Shown in pieces: positions 30,661 to 41,134 of a stretch of 64,000 nucleotides of DNA (positions within the stretch are counted from its first letter, which is position 1; every line of letters begins with the position of its first letter). The DNA comes from Skeletonema tropicum (Eukaryota > Bacillariophyta > Thalassiosirophyceae > Thalassiosirales > Thalassiosiraceae): contig CM074135.1 of the NCBI GenBank assembly GCA_037178625.1, forward strand, positions 498,001 to 562,000, given 5' to 3'. The position numbers and the translations under genes were made by a program. Under the pieces are notes generated by a model. It searched no databases. It worked only from the letters and a program-made list of their open reading frames with translations, and had not been told where the DNA came from.

Positions 30661-32331
30661 ATGATCACCTTCCGCTCAGGCCGAGGCTTCTTAGGCAGCC
30701 TCCTCTTGCTCTGCTCCACTACCATCAGCACAGTCTCCGCCCAACACGAACACGACTACGACTACAACTCCCAAAACGAACGAACCTACGGCCTTGACAT
30801 CTCCTTCCCCATCACCACACCCCACGTCTCGACCAATTTTGACTACCTCCCCCACAACAATGTCGAATATGCCTCACCCTCACATCCCAACTACGTACCC
30901 GTACCACATGAATTCAAAAACATGGCATTGCAACGACTAGGCGATCGACAATACTTTTATGATCATTTCATGGAGGGGTGTCGTCATCACTATGCCACGC
31001 ATGCAGATTACTGTGATGAAACGGAAGAAGAACGTATGGATATGAACTTGCGTCAACCAGGATCAATGTTGAATTATACCAAATTGGGCTTTGCCAAAGT
31101 GACCGCACCTAAAAAAGTATTTGCAGCCATACAAAAATTTTGGAATGAAAATCATGGTGGTGGGAATGAATCTCCCGAAGAGTGGGATGAGGGGAACACT
31201 TATACGAATCATTGGGAGGCACCTACGTTCATGTTGAATATCGAAGATGATAAATTTACAGGGGGTGGACAAAAATTGCGAAAGTTGATTTGGGATGGAG
31301 CAAAGAAAACTTTGGAGGAGTGGACGGGGCAGACGTTGCAACCGTGTAGTTTGTATGGGATTAGGAAGTATACGGAGGGGGCGGTGTTGGCGCCTCATGT
31401 GGATCGGTTGCCGTTGGTGACTTCGGCGATTATTAATGTGGCGCAGGATTTGGATGAGCCTTGGGTGAGTGGAGTGGAGTTTGTGTGTTTTGTAGGATGT
31501 GTTGTTTGTACAGACAATGTTGTCAACTTTATCATCATTAGTTTGAGTGTGCTTGATTCTGTTTACTCACTGACATGATGATGCTTCTTCCACAATTACT
31601 ACACATTTACCAAACCAACGATCGAAACAAACAAACCAAACAATTAACAGCCATTAGAAGTGTACGGACACGACGGCATGGCCTACAACATTACAATGCA
31701 ACCAGGAGAAATGATCCTCTACGAAAGTCACTCAGTAGTCCACGGAAGACCCTTCCCACTCAAAGGACGATACTACGCCAATGTCTTTATCCACTTTGAA
31801 CCAGTTGGACATTCGGTAGATCATGGATTCGATCCGGATGATGAAACACACATGGCAACGATTCAAGATATAAAATCGGGATTTAACAAGGGGTTGCCTC
31901 CGTACATTATTGATGGATCACTCGAGGCAGCTGTGTGGAGGAGAGAGAATCCAGATCAATGGGAGCACAAGGCGAAATATGAGGCGGATGAAGCAGAGGG
32001 GACTGGTGCCAATGGGGCACATTATGCATCGAACATTGGTGATGTGGAGACATTGACTTGGATTATTGAAAATCCACAACATCGAACGGATTTGATTCAT
32101 GAACATGATAATAATGGTTGGCTTCCGATTCATGAGGCTGCGAGGGGAGGTCATGAGGAGATTATTGAGGTGCTTGTGGATAATGGGGTGGATATTAATG
32201 AGAGGACTGATTTTGGGGATGGGCAGAGTGTTTTGGCTGTGGCGTATGATTATTTTGAGGAGGATCATCCGTTTATTGAGTTTTTGCTTACTTTGGGTGC
32301 AGAGGATTTGGAACCTGAAGAGGAATTATGA
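30661..32331 (+). CDS. Prolyl 4-hydroxylase-like 2OG-Fe(II) oxygenase with ankyrin repeats
   Basis: Two exons, 30661-31464 and 31651-32331, around a 186-nt GTGAGT...TTAACAG intron. The phase-0 join gives DEPW-PLEVYGHDG, and the product has 494 residues. A signal peptide (LLLLCSTTISTVSAQ) starts the protein. The double-stranded beta-helix oxygenase has the iron ligands His246 and Asp248 (APHVDRL) and His299 (SVVHGRPFP), followed by the 2-oxoglutarate-binding region LKGRYYANVFIHF. Residues about 385-485 form ankyrin repeats (NGWLPIHEAARGGHEEIIEVLVDNG). Family members hydroxylate proline, typically in secreted or ER proteins. An attached ankyrin domain suggests recruitment of a particular substrate. 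Divergent from the lipase gene. Confidence 0.88.
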
Positions 32332-32494
32332 TTGACTTCTCGTTGTTGAGTTCCATGTTTGCTTGTCATGAACATCTGCTCGTTAGATTATTTGACTACT
32401 ATGATGTTAAGATAGCGTTGTTGCGTGAAGTATGAACGATGCATTAATATCGTAGGATTTGATTGTTATCATACAAAGCAATAAGAGTTCCAAT

Positions 32495-33199
32495 CTATTC
32501 AACTTTACTAAACGTTCCTTCAACAGCCAGTCTCTTCAGAGGAGGCGAAGGCGACGATCCAACAGCAGTACCAAACCAAAGTGTTCCAACCGTATACTCT
32601 TCCTCAGCAACAAACCCAACAGCCTCTGCAAACTTTGGATCAAAGTTCACAGGACCCGTTGTCCACTTTGTCCCAATCCCCTGTGAGTGCAATGATAGGC
32701 ACAAATTCTGTACGGCACAACAGCATGCTGCATAATCTTCTCTTGCCAAGCTTGTCGGATCATTAAAATCACCACTATTATCACCCTTCTTACATGTTAC
32801 AACTAGCCATCCAGGCATCTGTAACCATCGTTTCAACTTTTTCTGTCCCGCTTCCTCACCCTTTTTGGATGCCACAATCTCTGCATTCAATTGACACACT
32901 CTTTCGATTGATTTTGGTCCCAGTAGGTAGAATCTCCATGGTTCGGTTCGCTTGTGATTTGGGGCATAAATTGCTGCCTCGATGGATCTTTCGAGGGCTT
33001 TCTCCCAATTGTCTGGGAGGGTTGGTTCAAATTCGTTGATTGTTCGGCGTGAGAGGATGTTTTTGTGTACTTCTCGTGATCGTGCTTCTGGTCTAGCGTG
33101 GAGTTGGCTTGGTTGTTTAGCGGTGGTGGTTTGTGTTGTGAATGCATTGACGGCAAGCAGTTGGGTTGTAGTAACAAGTGTGTATATTATTGACCTCAT
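32495..33199 (-). CDS. Nitroreductase-family protein, probably plastid-targeted
   Basis: A 234-residue single-exon protein. The N-terminus (YTLVTTTQLLAVNAFTTQ) is a signal peptide ending in an NAF motif, as in diatom plastid presequences with Phe at +1. The body has the FMN-dependent nitroreductase pattern: SRRTINEFEPTLPDNWEKAL, the conserved EAAIYAPNHKRTEPWRFYLL, a central DYAACCCAVQNLCLSLHSQGIGTKWTTG and VGTLWFG near the end. Substrates in this family range from nitro-compounds to quinones and cannot be predicted. It is divergent from the DUF1995-like gene, with about 300 bp between the starts. Confidence 0.85.
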   Translation of the reverse strand: MRSIIYTLVTTTQLLAVNAFTTQTTTAKQPSQLHARPEARSREVHKNILSRRTINEFEPTLPDNWEKALERSIEAAIYAPNHKRTEPWRFYLLGPKSIERVCQLNAEIVASKKGEEAGQKKLKRWLQMPGWLVVTCKKGDNSGDFNDPTSLAREDYAACCCAVQNLCLSLHSQGIGTKWTTGPVNFDPKFAEAVGFVAEEEYTVGTLWFGTAVGSSPSPPLKRLAVEGTFSKVE

Positions 33200-33508
33200 C
33201 TTTAGCGGCTGCTCTTTTGCGTAATATAATATCTGCTCTTGCTCTTTCTATCGTCGGCTATTGATTTGAAGCGTTTTTGTTGTGGCAGTGGCGCGTTTGA
33301 TGGGCGAGGTTGATGTCATGGTTGTTTGCGTCTTCCTCTGATTCCTTGCACTGCGCTGGCTGAGTCACATACTAATTCCCATGTGAAGCTTCACGTGAAG
33401 CGATCTTAAGAGGTTGAAGAGGAAGAGATGAGACCAAAGCTGCCAAGCTGGTATGCTACACCACCACTACCATTCAAGTACCAACAGCAAACAATACTCT
33501 CAATAAAG

Positions 33509-34527
33509 ATGATGCCTATTCCAACATCGACGCTACCCCTCTCATTGATACTCCTCTTTGTCGTGCTACTACGACAATGCACAGCATTTTCAACAACATC
33601 TCTTAGACTACAAAAATCAACAACACAACAACCAACATCATCACAATTATTCCTCTTCAACTTTCCCTCAGCCGGAGGAGGAGGCGGAGCAAAAGCACCA
33701 ACATCCACCGCAAATCGAGACAATGCCGCAATCGCCGCCATTAAATCAGCATTACAAAAACCACGCAATCCACAATGTACATTGGTCGAATGTGAATTCC
33801 CTGCCCTGGCGGCATTGAATAAATTAGGCGATGGAAGTCTCCGCTCAGCCACTGAAGCAGAGGATGCGAATATAGCCTTTGCAAGTAAGTTGTGTGGCAA
33901 ATTTGGATCTCCATTTGGGCCAAAAGTTAATCTGGTTGTTAGTTCTTCGGCGTCACGGTCGTTTATGGAGAAGGTTCAGAAGAAAGTTAACGGTGCATCC
34001 GTTTGTTCTGTGAAGGATCTTGCTTCGATGGAGTCGGTTAGTGGTACTTGTGTATTTTTGACGCCGAGTTCAAAGGCGGATTATCAGGTGGCAAGGAAAT
34101 TGGGTGAGGGCGGTTGTCCCACTGTTATTGTGAATGGATTGTTCAAGGTGAGTTGGAACAAAGTTGTTGGTATATGGAAGTGAAAGTAAATAATGACATA
34201 TTTTGAGGCATGTCTTTGATCTCATCACTCAACATATAACTCCACTTCATTACAATCAATTGACAGGATCAAAAGTCAGTCCCAGAATCAGCAACAATGG
34301 CATACTTTCTCAAACCCCTAACCTACAATTCACAAGTGGCTGGATTCCTTGTGCGTTCCTACCCTAGCCAATGGACTGTATTAGATGCGCAATCGGCAGT
34401 GTTGGGAACATTTACAGATGGAGAAATCTTGGTGCCTAGAACAAATACTCCAGATTTGAGAGCAAGTGTTAGGTTGGTGCAGAAGAGTGCTGATGAGAAG
34501 GCGATACGGGCTAGAACAATGCAATAA
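33509..34527 (+). CDS. DUF1995-like plastid protein
   Basis: Two exons, 33509-34147 and 34267-34527, with a 119-nt GTGAGT...TTGACAG intron joining in phase 0 (NGLFK-DQKSVPE). ATG 33509 or 33512 puts a hydrophobic signal (LPLSLILLFVVLLRQCTAF-STTS) at the N-terminus, with the CTAF junction typical of diatom plastid import. An in-frame ATG at 33428 would add 27 residues and hide it. The body (AIAAIKSALQKPRNPQCTLVECEFPALAALNKLGDGSLR ... NLVVSSSASRSFMEKV ... VFLTPSSKADYQVARKL ... MAYFLKPLTYNSQVAGFLVRSYPSQW) matches the pattern of the DUF1995 family of plastid proteins in algae and plants, whose function is not established. Confidence 0.75.
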
Positions 34528-34703
34528 TTTGTAGTACCGAATATTAGTTCCATGTATTTTGCACATTTGGCGTAAGTGTTTGAGACTTTTGTCCACACCG
34601 CCACAACCCAAACCACATTCTACCTCTCCTTACTTCCTATCCCTCTCCAACCAAGCTGGAGGCTCCACCACAGCCCTGGCCAAAACAATCATCACCCACA
34701 CTC

Positions 34704-35716
34704 TTATGATTGTTTCTTGCTGGCCTCAAATTCTGCGATACGGGCTGCCTCTTTTTCACAGTTAGTTTTGTGCCTGGACCAATCAAATTTTTGGCACTCA
34801 CGAGAACAATAAGTTACACTTCGGCATCGATCGCAATACATTGTTTTGCTGTGTTCCACTAGTCTATCAGGGCAATTGCATCGCGGGTTGAAGCAAAGAC
34901 CCAATTTTGTGATGCTCTTCACTTCGTCGTATTTGTCATCCAAGCAGGAGCAGAGAATGCGCCTTTGGAAGAATCTTACAAGTGTGTGTTGATCGGATTT
35001 CTGCGCTTCGTGAATTTTGTTCCAACGGAATATAGCCTGAGTTTCTTTCAACTGAAATGCCATGTGTTGTTCGAAATACCTGGCAAAAGTAGCATTCTCC
35101 CTGGCGTGATTATAATCACCATCTAGAATATCTTGCGTTCCATAAAACAAGAAGTATGATATCACTGATTGCATCTTGGCAGAATCATACCACACGTCGG
35201 CATATTTATCTAGCGTAGCATTATGAGCTGCTGTGAGGCAACGCGAAAGTGAAGAGTCCCTGTCTCTAGCGTCACAGAATGATTCATTAAATGCGGTTGT
35301 AAAGTTGAATAGAAAGGAATGAAAGGTATCGGCAGCGTGCCTGCATTTTGCGTTGCCGGTCTGCTTCCACTGCTTCAATCTAACATTGTCCTGTTTCAAT
35401 CGAGCAGTCTCCTGCTCCAATCGATCTCTCTCCTGTTTCAATCTAGCATTCACCTGTTCAGATCGATCTCTCTCCTGTTTCAATCTAGCATTCTGCTGCT
35501 CCAATTTCAATCTCAACCTATCACTCTCCTGTTTCAATCGATGACTCTCCTGTTTCAATCGATTTCTCTCCTGCTCCACCATGGTGGAGCATTCTCCATT
35601 CTCCTTCAACAATTTCAATCTAGCATTCTCCTTTACCAATCGATCAATCTCCTCTTTTAATCGATCACTCTCCTGCTCCACAGAAGCATCGCTGCTCTCT
35701 GCCGTCCATGCGGCAC
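34704..35716 (-). pseudogene. MYND zinc-finger coiled-coil gene, 3' part (interrupted by LTR element)
   Basis: This is the main body of a MYND-domain protein. About 110 residues of coiled coil made of near-repeats (RLKQESDRL, ARLKQERDR) are followed by a helical middle and a C-terminal MYND zinc finger (CNCPDRLVEHSKTMYCDRCR then YCSRECQKFDW, HKTNC). MYND domains bind proline-rich peptides; many diatom genes have this plan. The reading frame is open back to 35711 and then runs into the LTR of a retrotransposon. The missing first 36 codons lie on the other side of the element at 39967-40074 and are exactly in frame once the element and one copy of GGCAC are removed. The intact allele would encode 371 residues. 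In this sequence the gene is disrupted. Confidence 0.85.
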
Positions 35717-36100
35717 TGTGATAGATCGCTACTTGCCGTGGATGCTCCTTCCCACAGCTCCAGTGACCTATCGGTACTGGACGGTTTTGGTGACAGTTGC
35801 CACTCGTCAGCTAGTGACTTATCGATGAATAGAAGAGTAGATCCACCAAGAAAAGAGGTATTTATTGTTAAAACTTGATGTAAACTAGAGAGATGTTTCA
35901 CTGACAGAGAATAAGTGAGCAAAGCGTCAACAGTACACTTCGACTACTTGGACTTCCGCCAAACAAAAGAGGCATCAAAGGCATGATCATCCAAAGGAAT
36001 GATCGCGTCAATGACTGATTTAAGGTGTCACGCCTAAACCCGGATAGAGTCACTAACGGTAGTCGTGACGTCAGACCATCAGATGCAGCTGACCACGACA
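35717..36100 (-). repeat. LTR of retrotransposon (3' LTR relative to element)
   Basis: 384 bp, identical by eye over its whole length to 39583-39966. Read on the minus strand it begins TGTCGTGGTC and ends CTATCACA, the TG...CA form of LTRs. A purine run, CGAGAAGGAG, precedes it on that strand and fits a polypurine tract. Confidence 0.95.
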
Positions 36101-39100
36101 CTCCTTCTCGGACAGTCAAGTAGCTTGAAAGAACTATTGACTTCTTACGAATGTACTGAAAGATAGCAATATCGGAGAGACTTGATGCGAGGAAAACCAC
36201 GAACCAAAGACATTCATCAGCAATGGCCTTAAGATCTGGGCTGATGCGATGAACTGAAAGAACACAAGCTCCAAAGATTCTGTTAAGATATGATGCTCCT
36301 TCTGGAGACGAGATTCCAGTATCTTGGACTTGAGTTATGGAAGGAATTGATTTGGAGTAGATAACTTGCGCTTCGAAAAGATCTTCTTGAAGATGCAAGA
36401 TGTCTTGAATATCTTCGTCAGATTCGCTGAAGAAGATTGAGCCACCATTGAAGAGTAGGGCAACGACCTTGGCACTTGCGAACACGCACGGATCACATTT
36501 GGATTGCTTTAGACCATGATCGACAAAGAACTTTGCAATTTTGCAATCAAGGAGATACGAGTGCGTCATAGGAACAAGTCGGTGCTTCTTCTTGATACGA
36601 GAGCCAAAACGAGAGTCAAGAATCTTGACTACGTCGACGGACATAACTGAACCGAAAAAGTTGCTTCGTTGAAGACGAGGCAAAAGGGAGGATTGAACTG
36701 AGTCTTGAAGAAAACTTGTCGGCGACCAAATGGAACTTGACGAGGACTGGTCATCAAAGAGACCGAAGAGAACCTTGTCACGAGGACAAATTTGACGAGA
36801 CTCAACAGTTGGATACGGACAAACTACTTTGGATGGAAGAGACGCATCAATGTCAGCTGGCTGAGTAAAGTGTCCATCAGAAGCCTTGGAAGAGAATGCT
36901 TTCATATCTTCCCGACGATGGTAATGATGACATGAACTTTGCTTAGGAGTACCAGTTTCAGTTGAAGTTGAACCTTGAATACCAGATACGATGAACCCGA
37001 CTGCTATCATGCAGAAGAGACCCAAACCGAAATACTTCACAGAGACCCAAGAGACATTGACGAATAGGATAAGACGATAGAGCTTGGACTTGGAAAATTC
37101 GAAGTATTTATCTCGAGAGCGAAGACGCCGAGTCCAGCTGTAGTTGATAGACTGAATGCTTTCTCCTCCTGATGCGAAACACGAAGCTCCTTCTGATGAA
37201 GTATCACATTGTAGAATGAAGTCGTCAACATGAGAATGTACGGTGAAGGGAGGATCCGAACCAGATGGAAGAAGAACCAGATGACTGAAATGGGGTGGCT
37301 TACGTCGAGGACGAGAGCCTGGGCGATGATAAACGTAGTAGAATGATAATGATGATAATGAGCTCCTTCTGAAACTATGCTTGCGAGATTTACGATGGGA
37401 GATCACATTTTTCTTCTGGACCGCGGGGCCCATTGAAGTTGAAGAGACGCCATTGAAGTTGAAAATCACATTCATATCGGAGGCATTCGGCATAGCCGAG
37501 ATGACGGAGAGCAGGAAGACCAAAACTGATTCTGCGTAAAGAGCATAATGGAGATGGTCCATGTAAAGGTAGATCAGAAGGATGGCAACAACTAGGAAGA
37601 GCTGATAGGTGTGTTTCTTGCGTTGTAGAACTTGGTAGAGAGTTGAAAATGATATGGTAAAAGCTCGAAGGATGCTGAGAATGATCAAACCGAAACCGAA
37701 GAGAGACCACAACGATTGAAACGGGTTGTTCAAGAAGATGAACAGACGGTACAACATTGATAGAAGTAGATGTTGTAATCCAGGATTGATCGGGTCTACG
37801 GAGAGCATACTACCAAAAAGGATTATCCTTGATAGAAACCCGAGGTTGGAGTGGGTAGAGAGAGTAACTTTAAGACCTGAAGTTGTACTGAAGCGCGGAA
37901 GCATATCCCTTCCCACATGAAAGACGGAGCCTACAAACTCTTGCAGAGCTCCCCACTTGATAGCAGAGACTTGAATAGGTTCTTCATGTTGTGTAACACC
38001 GCAAATAACTGGAGCGACATTCTCAACACGAAAACCAACATGGTCAAGTTGATTTTGTTCGGTCCCAGACATTGAAACTCGAACTGAGTTGTCCACATCA
38101 CATCTTACAAACTGCGAATGGACAACAGCACCAGACGGAATATCGATAAACGCTGGCGATGACGGAGGAACTTGTGCAGCAGCACTACATTCTCCTCCTC
38201 CTCCTCCTGAATCGACAGGCGGAGAAATAGACGAGACATCGATGCAACGTAGATCCTGACATGCCTTGAGAGCAGAAATCGGGGCTTCATAATCAAAAGT
38301 CGTGCCGACAGATACAGAACCAGACACAATAGACGGTACAGCAGTAGGTGCAGCCGCAGAAACACCATCCTGATCATCCGGAGGATCCAATGAAACACGA
38401 GCAGGCACAGCCACAGAAGCAACACCCTGATCTTCCGGAGGATCCACAGAGACACGAGTAGGCACTTCTTCAGAAATACGAGGAGGTTCATCCGTAGAAA
38501 CAACACCATGATCTTCCGGAGGATCCACAGAAACACGAGTTGCAGACCCACACACCGCTGATAGCTTGAATTCAGCAAACAAGTCGACGAGCTTAGTATG
38601 CTCAGCCTTGGTGAGAGGAGTATCATTAATATCCGACTCCATCTTCGCTAGGAGAGCAGCAAAACCTTCTGCTCCATCATCAAAAGTAGTAGGCGAAGCA
38701 GAGGCTGAGTTGCTAGCATCACTGCTAGCGGGGGCAACAGAGGACATAATGTCTCGGAGCCACATTGGTGGTCTAGCCGCTGGGCTAGACGGGCTGCTAG
38801 CGACATAGCCAGCAGGGGCTTCATTAAGCCACAAAGGTGTGCTAGCCACTGGGCTAGGCAGGCTGCTAGCATTTCTAGCAGCAGCAGGGGCTGCATTGAG
38901 CCATGAAGAGGTGCTAGCCACTGGGCTAGTCGGGCTGCTAGCATTTCTAGCAGCAGCAGGGGCTTCATTGAGCCACGATGAGGAACTAGCCACTTGACTA
39001 GTCGCGCTGGCAACATTTCCAGCAGGGGCTTCGGGAGGGACAGCCTCTGGAAACCACATCAAATCACCATCCCAATCACGAGGAGCCTGAACAGACAAGG

Positions 39101-39227
39101 GCGCTTGAGTACGAGGAGGGGCGGTGGTCTCCTCACTTCGAGGAGTTACGGACTCCACACTTGAGACATCACTCACGATAGTTGGCGCCAACGGAGGGTC
39201 TAAGGGAGTCATAAAAGGCGACTGCAT
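35898..39227 (-). CDS. Single ORF of the LTR element, Copia-like remnants, no intact RT motif
   Basis: An 1109-residue frame starting at ATG 39227 and running about 200 bp into the 3' LTR. The N-terminal third is Ala/Ser/Pro-rich with at least three near-identical repeats (SSWLNEAPAAARNASS) and a second repeat set (TRVSVDPPEDHG). The middle has several strongly hydrophobic stretches (ILLIYLYMDHLHYALY). In the last third FFVDHGLKQSKCDPCVFASA and then VVALLFNGGSIFFSESDEDI follow the pattern of the Copia reverse transcriptase around its YVDD box, but YVDD itself is replaced by FNGG. No zinc knuckle, protease or integrase triad could be recognised. It is best read as a non-autonomous element that depends on a relative's enzymes, although the ORF is kept open. 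Confidence 0.6.
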   Translation of the reverse strand: MQSPFMTPLDPPLAPTIVSDVSSVESVTPRSEETTAPPRTQAPLSVQAPRDWDGDLMWFPEAVPPEAPAGNVASATSQVASSSSWLNEAPAAARNASSPTSPVASTSSWLNAAPAAARNASSLPSPVASTPLWLNEAPAGYVASSPSSPAARPPMWLRDIMSSVAPASSDASNSASASPTTFDDGAEGFAALLAKMESDINDTPLTKAEHTKLVDLFAEFKLSAVCGSATRVSVDPPEDHGVVSTDEPPRISEEVPTRVSVDPPEDQGVASVAVPARVSLDPPDDQDGVSAAAPTAVPSIVSGSVSVGTTFDYEAPISALKACQDLRCIDVSSISPPVDSGGGGGECSAAAQVPPSSPAFIDIPSGAVVHSQFVRCDVDNSVRVSMSGTEQNQLDHVGFRVENVAPVICGVTQHEEPIQVSAIKWGALQEFVGSVFHVGRDMLPRFSTTSGLKVTLSTHSNLGFLSRIILFGSMLSVDPINPGLQHLLLSMLYRLFIFLNNPFQSLWSLFGFGLIILSILRAFTISFSTLYQVLQRKKHTYQLFLVVAILLIYLYMDHLHYALYAESVLVFLLSVISAMPNASDMNVIFNFNGVSSTSMGPAVQKKNVISHRKSRKHSFRRSSLSSLSFYYVYHRPGSRPRRKPPHFSHLVLLPSGSDPPFTVHSHVDDFILQCDTSSEGASCFASGGESIQSINYSWTRRLRSRDKYFEFSKSKLYRLILFVNVSWVSVKYFGLGLFCMIAVGFIVSGIQGSTSTETGTPKQSSCHHYHRREDMKAFSSKASDGHFTQPADIDASLPSKVVCPYPTVESRQICPRDKVLFGLFDDQSSSSSIWSPTSFLQDSVQSSLLPRLQRSNFFGSVMSVDVVKILDSRFGSRIKKKHRLVPMTHSYLLDCKIAKFFVDHGLKQSKCDPCVFASAKVVALLFNGGSIFFSESDEDIQDILHLQEDLFEAQVIYSKSIPSITQVQDTGISSPEGASYLNRIFGACVLSVHRISPDLKAIADECLWFVVFLASSLSDIAIFQYIRKKSIVLSSYLTVREGVSWSAASDGLTSRLPLVTLSGFRRDTLNQSLTRSFLWMIMPLMPLLFGGSPSSRSVLLTLCSLILCQ

Positions 39228-39582
39228 TGTTAACGGTGCAGAGGCGAATCTACTTACTTATATGCTTTTGACACAATGGAATCTAGCGGGTACAACTGAA
39301 CTTGACGATGATGAATCCTTCAGGGGCCAATGTACTCCGAACGAGGTGTAGCTAGCACGCAAACTTCGGAGGAATGTTCAAAACTTAACTGGGTGAAAAC
39401 TTAGGGTGACTACCAACGAAGGAGGCGGGTGATCAAGCCGACCAAACAACGGAGAGAAGTCGATGGGGTTGTTGCGATGGGCAGCAAACGAAGATAGCTC
39501 AGGGCATTCGAAGAGATACCAAAAGCTGACGAGGAAATAGCAACCTTATACACCAAGAAAGCGTAGTTGGGCTACTATAACC

Positions 39583-39966
39583 TGTGATAGATCGCTACTT
39601 GCCGTGGATGCTCCTTCCCACAGCTCCAGTGACCTATCGGTACTGGACGGTTTTGGTGACAGTTGCCACTCGTCAGCTAGTGACTTATCGATGAATAGAA
39701 GAGTAGATCCACCAAGAAAAGAGGTATTTATTGTTAAAACTTGATGTAAACTAGAGAGATGTTTCACTGACAGAGAATAAGTGAGCAAAGCGTCAACAGT
39801 ACACTTCGACTACTTGGACTTCCGCCAAACAAAAGAGGCATCAAAGGCATGATCATCCAAAGGAATGATCGCGTCAATGACTGATTTAAGGTGTCACGCC
39901 TAAACCCGGATAGAGTCACTAACGGTAGTCGTGACGTCAGACCATCAGATGCAGCTGACCACGACA
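39583..39966 (-). repeat. LTR of retrotransposon (5' LTR relative to element)
   Basis: The 384-bp identical partner of 35717-36100. It is followed on the minus strand by GGTTATAGTAGCCC, a possible primer-binding site, and flanked outside by GGCAC. Confidence 0.95.
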
Positions 39967-40074
39967 GGCACCGGACCGCTCATCGTTCGTCCAATTATTC
40001 CTCTCTTCCGCCTCATGTTCAGCCTTGGCTTTGGCCGCCTTCCTCACCTTCCCTTGGTTTCGTTTCCTCCCCAT
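39967..40074 (-). pseudogene. MYND gene, first 36 codons (severed 5' part)
   Basis: From ATG 40074 the minus strand reads MGRKRNQGKVRKAAKAKAEH and so on, a basic N-terminus of the kind seen in diatom MYND-domain genes, up to codon 36 at the LTR boundary. Codon 37 (GCA) is at 35711 on the other side of the retrotransposon. The promoter presumably lies at 40075 and beyond and would now transcribe the element. Confidence 0.8.
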
Positions 40075-41134
40075 GATTTATTCAATCATGGTGCACGCTA
40101 AATGATTTTTCTTCATCGCACTTTCACTTGACACTTGCTCGATAGGTACCTCGAGTCCCGCTCTCGACGAATTTTTAAAATATTCGATATCCCAGATCTA
40201 AAAATGCCAGGCCGCCCCCTACCTGCCATCAAGCCAAGAAGTTGGTTGTGGATCCAGATCTGACGCCCGAACTCGATGCCGCTATGCTATACAAAGTTGG
40301 AAGACTCTTCAGGACCGGGCTCTTAGACCTTGGTTGCCGAGACTTAAGTCATTTGACTTTATTTATTCTTCCTATTTCGTGTCGGCTGGACTCAATTGTG
40401 TACTCCTACTGAGTTAGTAGGTGTCCTATGTGTGGTCTACACAGTCATTCAAGTAGGGTAGGGTAGCTTAAGAGTAGTAAGTAATGCATTACAATGTTTA
40501 AAACTATGACTATTGGCTGTTTTTAGCAAAAACAATGACTTTGCCTGCAAAGTAACCTTGTACCTTGCGAACGTTAGCACGAGACAGATGCAAGGCTTCT
40601 CTGGATTGGCGACGCAATTCTCCTACAGTTTTAGTATTAATTACTTCAGTATACAACCAGGCTCTACTCAAGAGAGAAGATAGAGAGAAGAAGATCCTGA
40701 CGAGATGGCATGGTTGAGCTTGTGTGTGGGGCTTCAGGTTTATTTTGCTATATACTGGGTTTCATTTGCCTTGAGTCTTTAAGATTTCTCCTACCTCTGG
40801 GCAACATTTCTCTTTCAGACTAAGGTACCTGCTCTTCTTCTTCATGCAGTCACTCTTGCTTTACCGGTAAGTATGCAATACTACCAGAAGAGAGATCTCA
40901 GCACTTGCGCTTGCACCTCTATTCCAAGACGATAGGCATTCATTCTCCAGTTACTTTCTTGGAAGAGAAGATGCAGATAGAGCCGCGCATTCTTTAGGTC
41001 GTGCCCTGATGAGTGCAGTGTGGTTGCGATGACTCAGCGAGCTGGGAGTATTCCTCCTTCTCCTTCCCTTCTTTCACCGACTTCCGACTTCACACTTCAC
41101 ACTTTCGACTCAAGTTGAAGACCTTGACCATGGT
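40075..41134. other. Intergenic between MYND 5' end and desaturase
   Basis: It presumably holds two divergent promoters. On the minus strand 40510-40680 is open and reads like protein (TVGELRRQSREAL, ending KVIVFAKNSQ-stop), but no family was recognised. It may be a leftover exon. Nothing else is seen. Confidence 0.3.

Larger units (their letters stand above)
35717..39966 (-). mobile_element. Complete LTR retrotransposon (Copia-like), inserted in a MYND gene
   Basis: Two identical 384-bp LTRs, TG...CA ends and a 5-bp target duplication GGCAC (35712-35716 and 39967-39971) define a complete 4250-bp insertion read on the minus strand. Just inside the 5' LTR the sequence GGTTATAGTAGCCC resembles the internal initiator-Met primer sites used by some Copia elements (weak). 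A polypurine tract precedes the 3' LTR. The interior carries one 1109-codon frame (35898-39227) with only faint Copia pol similarity. Identical LTRs mean a recent insertion. Confidence 0.93.

Noticed and set aside
36900..37800. Hydrophobic stretches in the retroelement ORF as an envelope-like membrane protein
   Set aside because: The composition is compatible with an out-of-frame or rearranged reading, no signal peptide precedes them, and no envelope features are present.
40510..40680. Minus-strand stretch that reads like protein
   Set aside because: Only about 50 residues, no start, no recognised family; too little support for a gene call.
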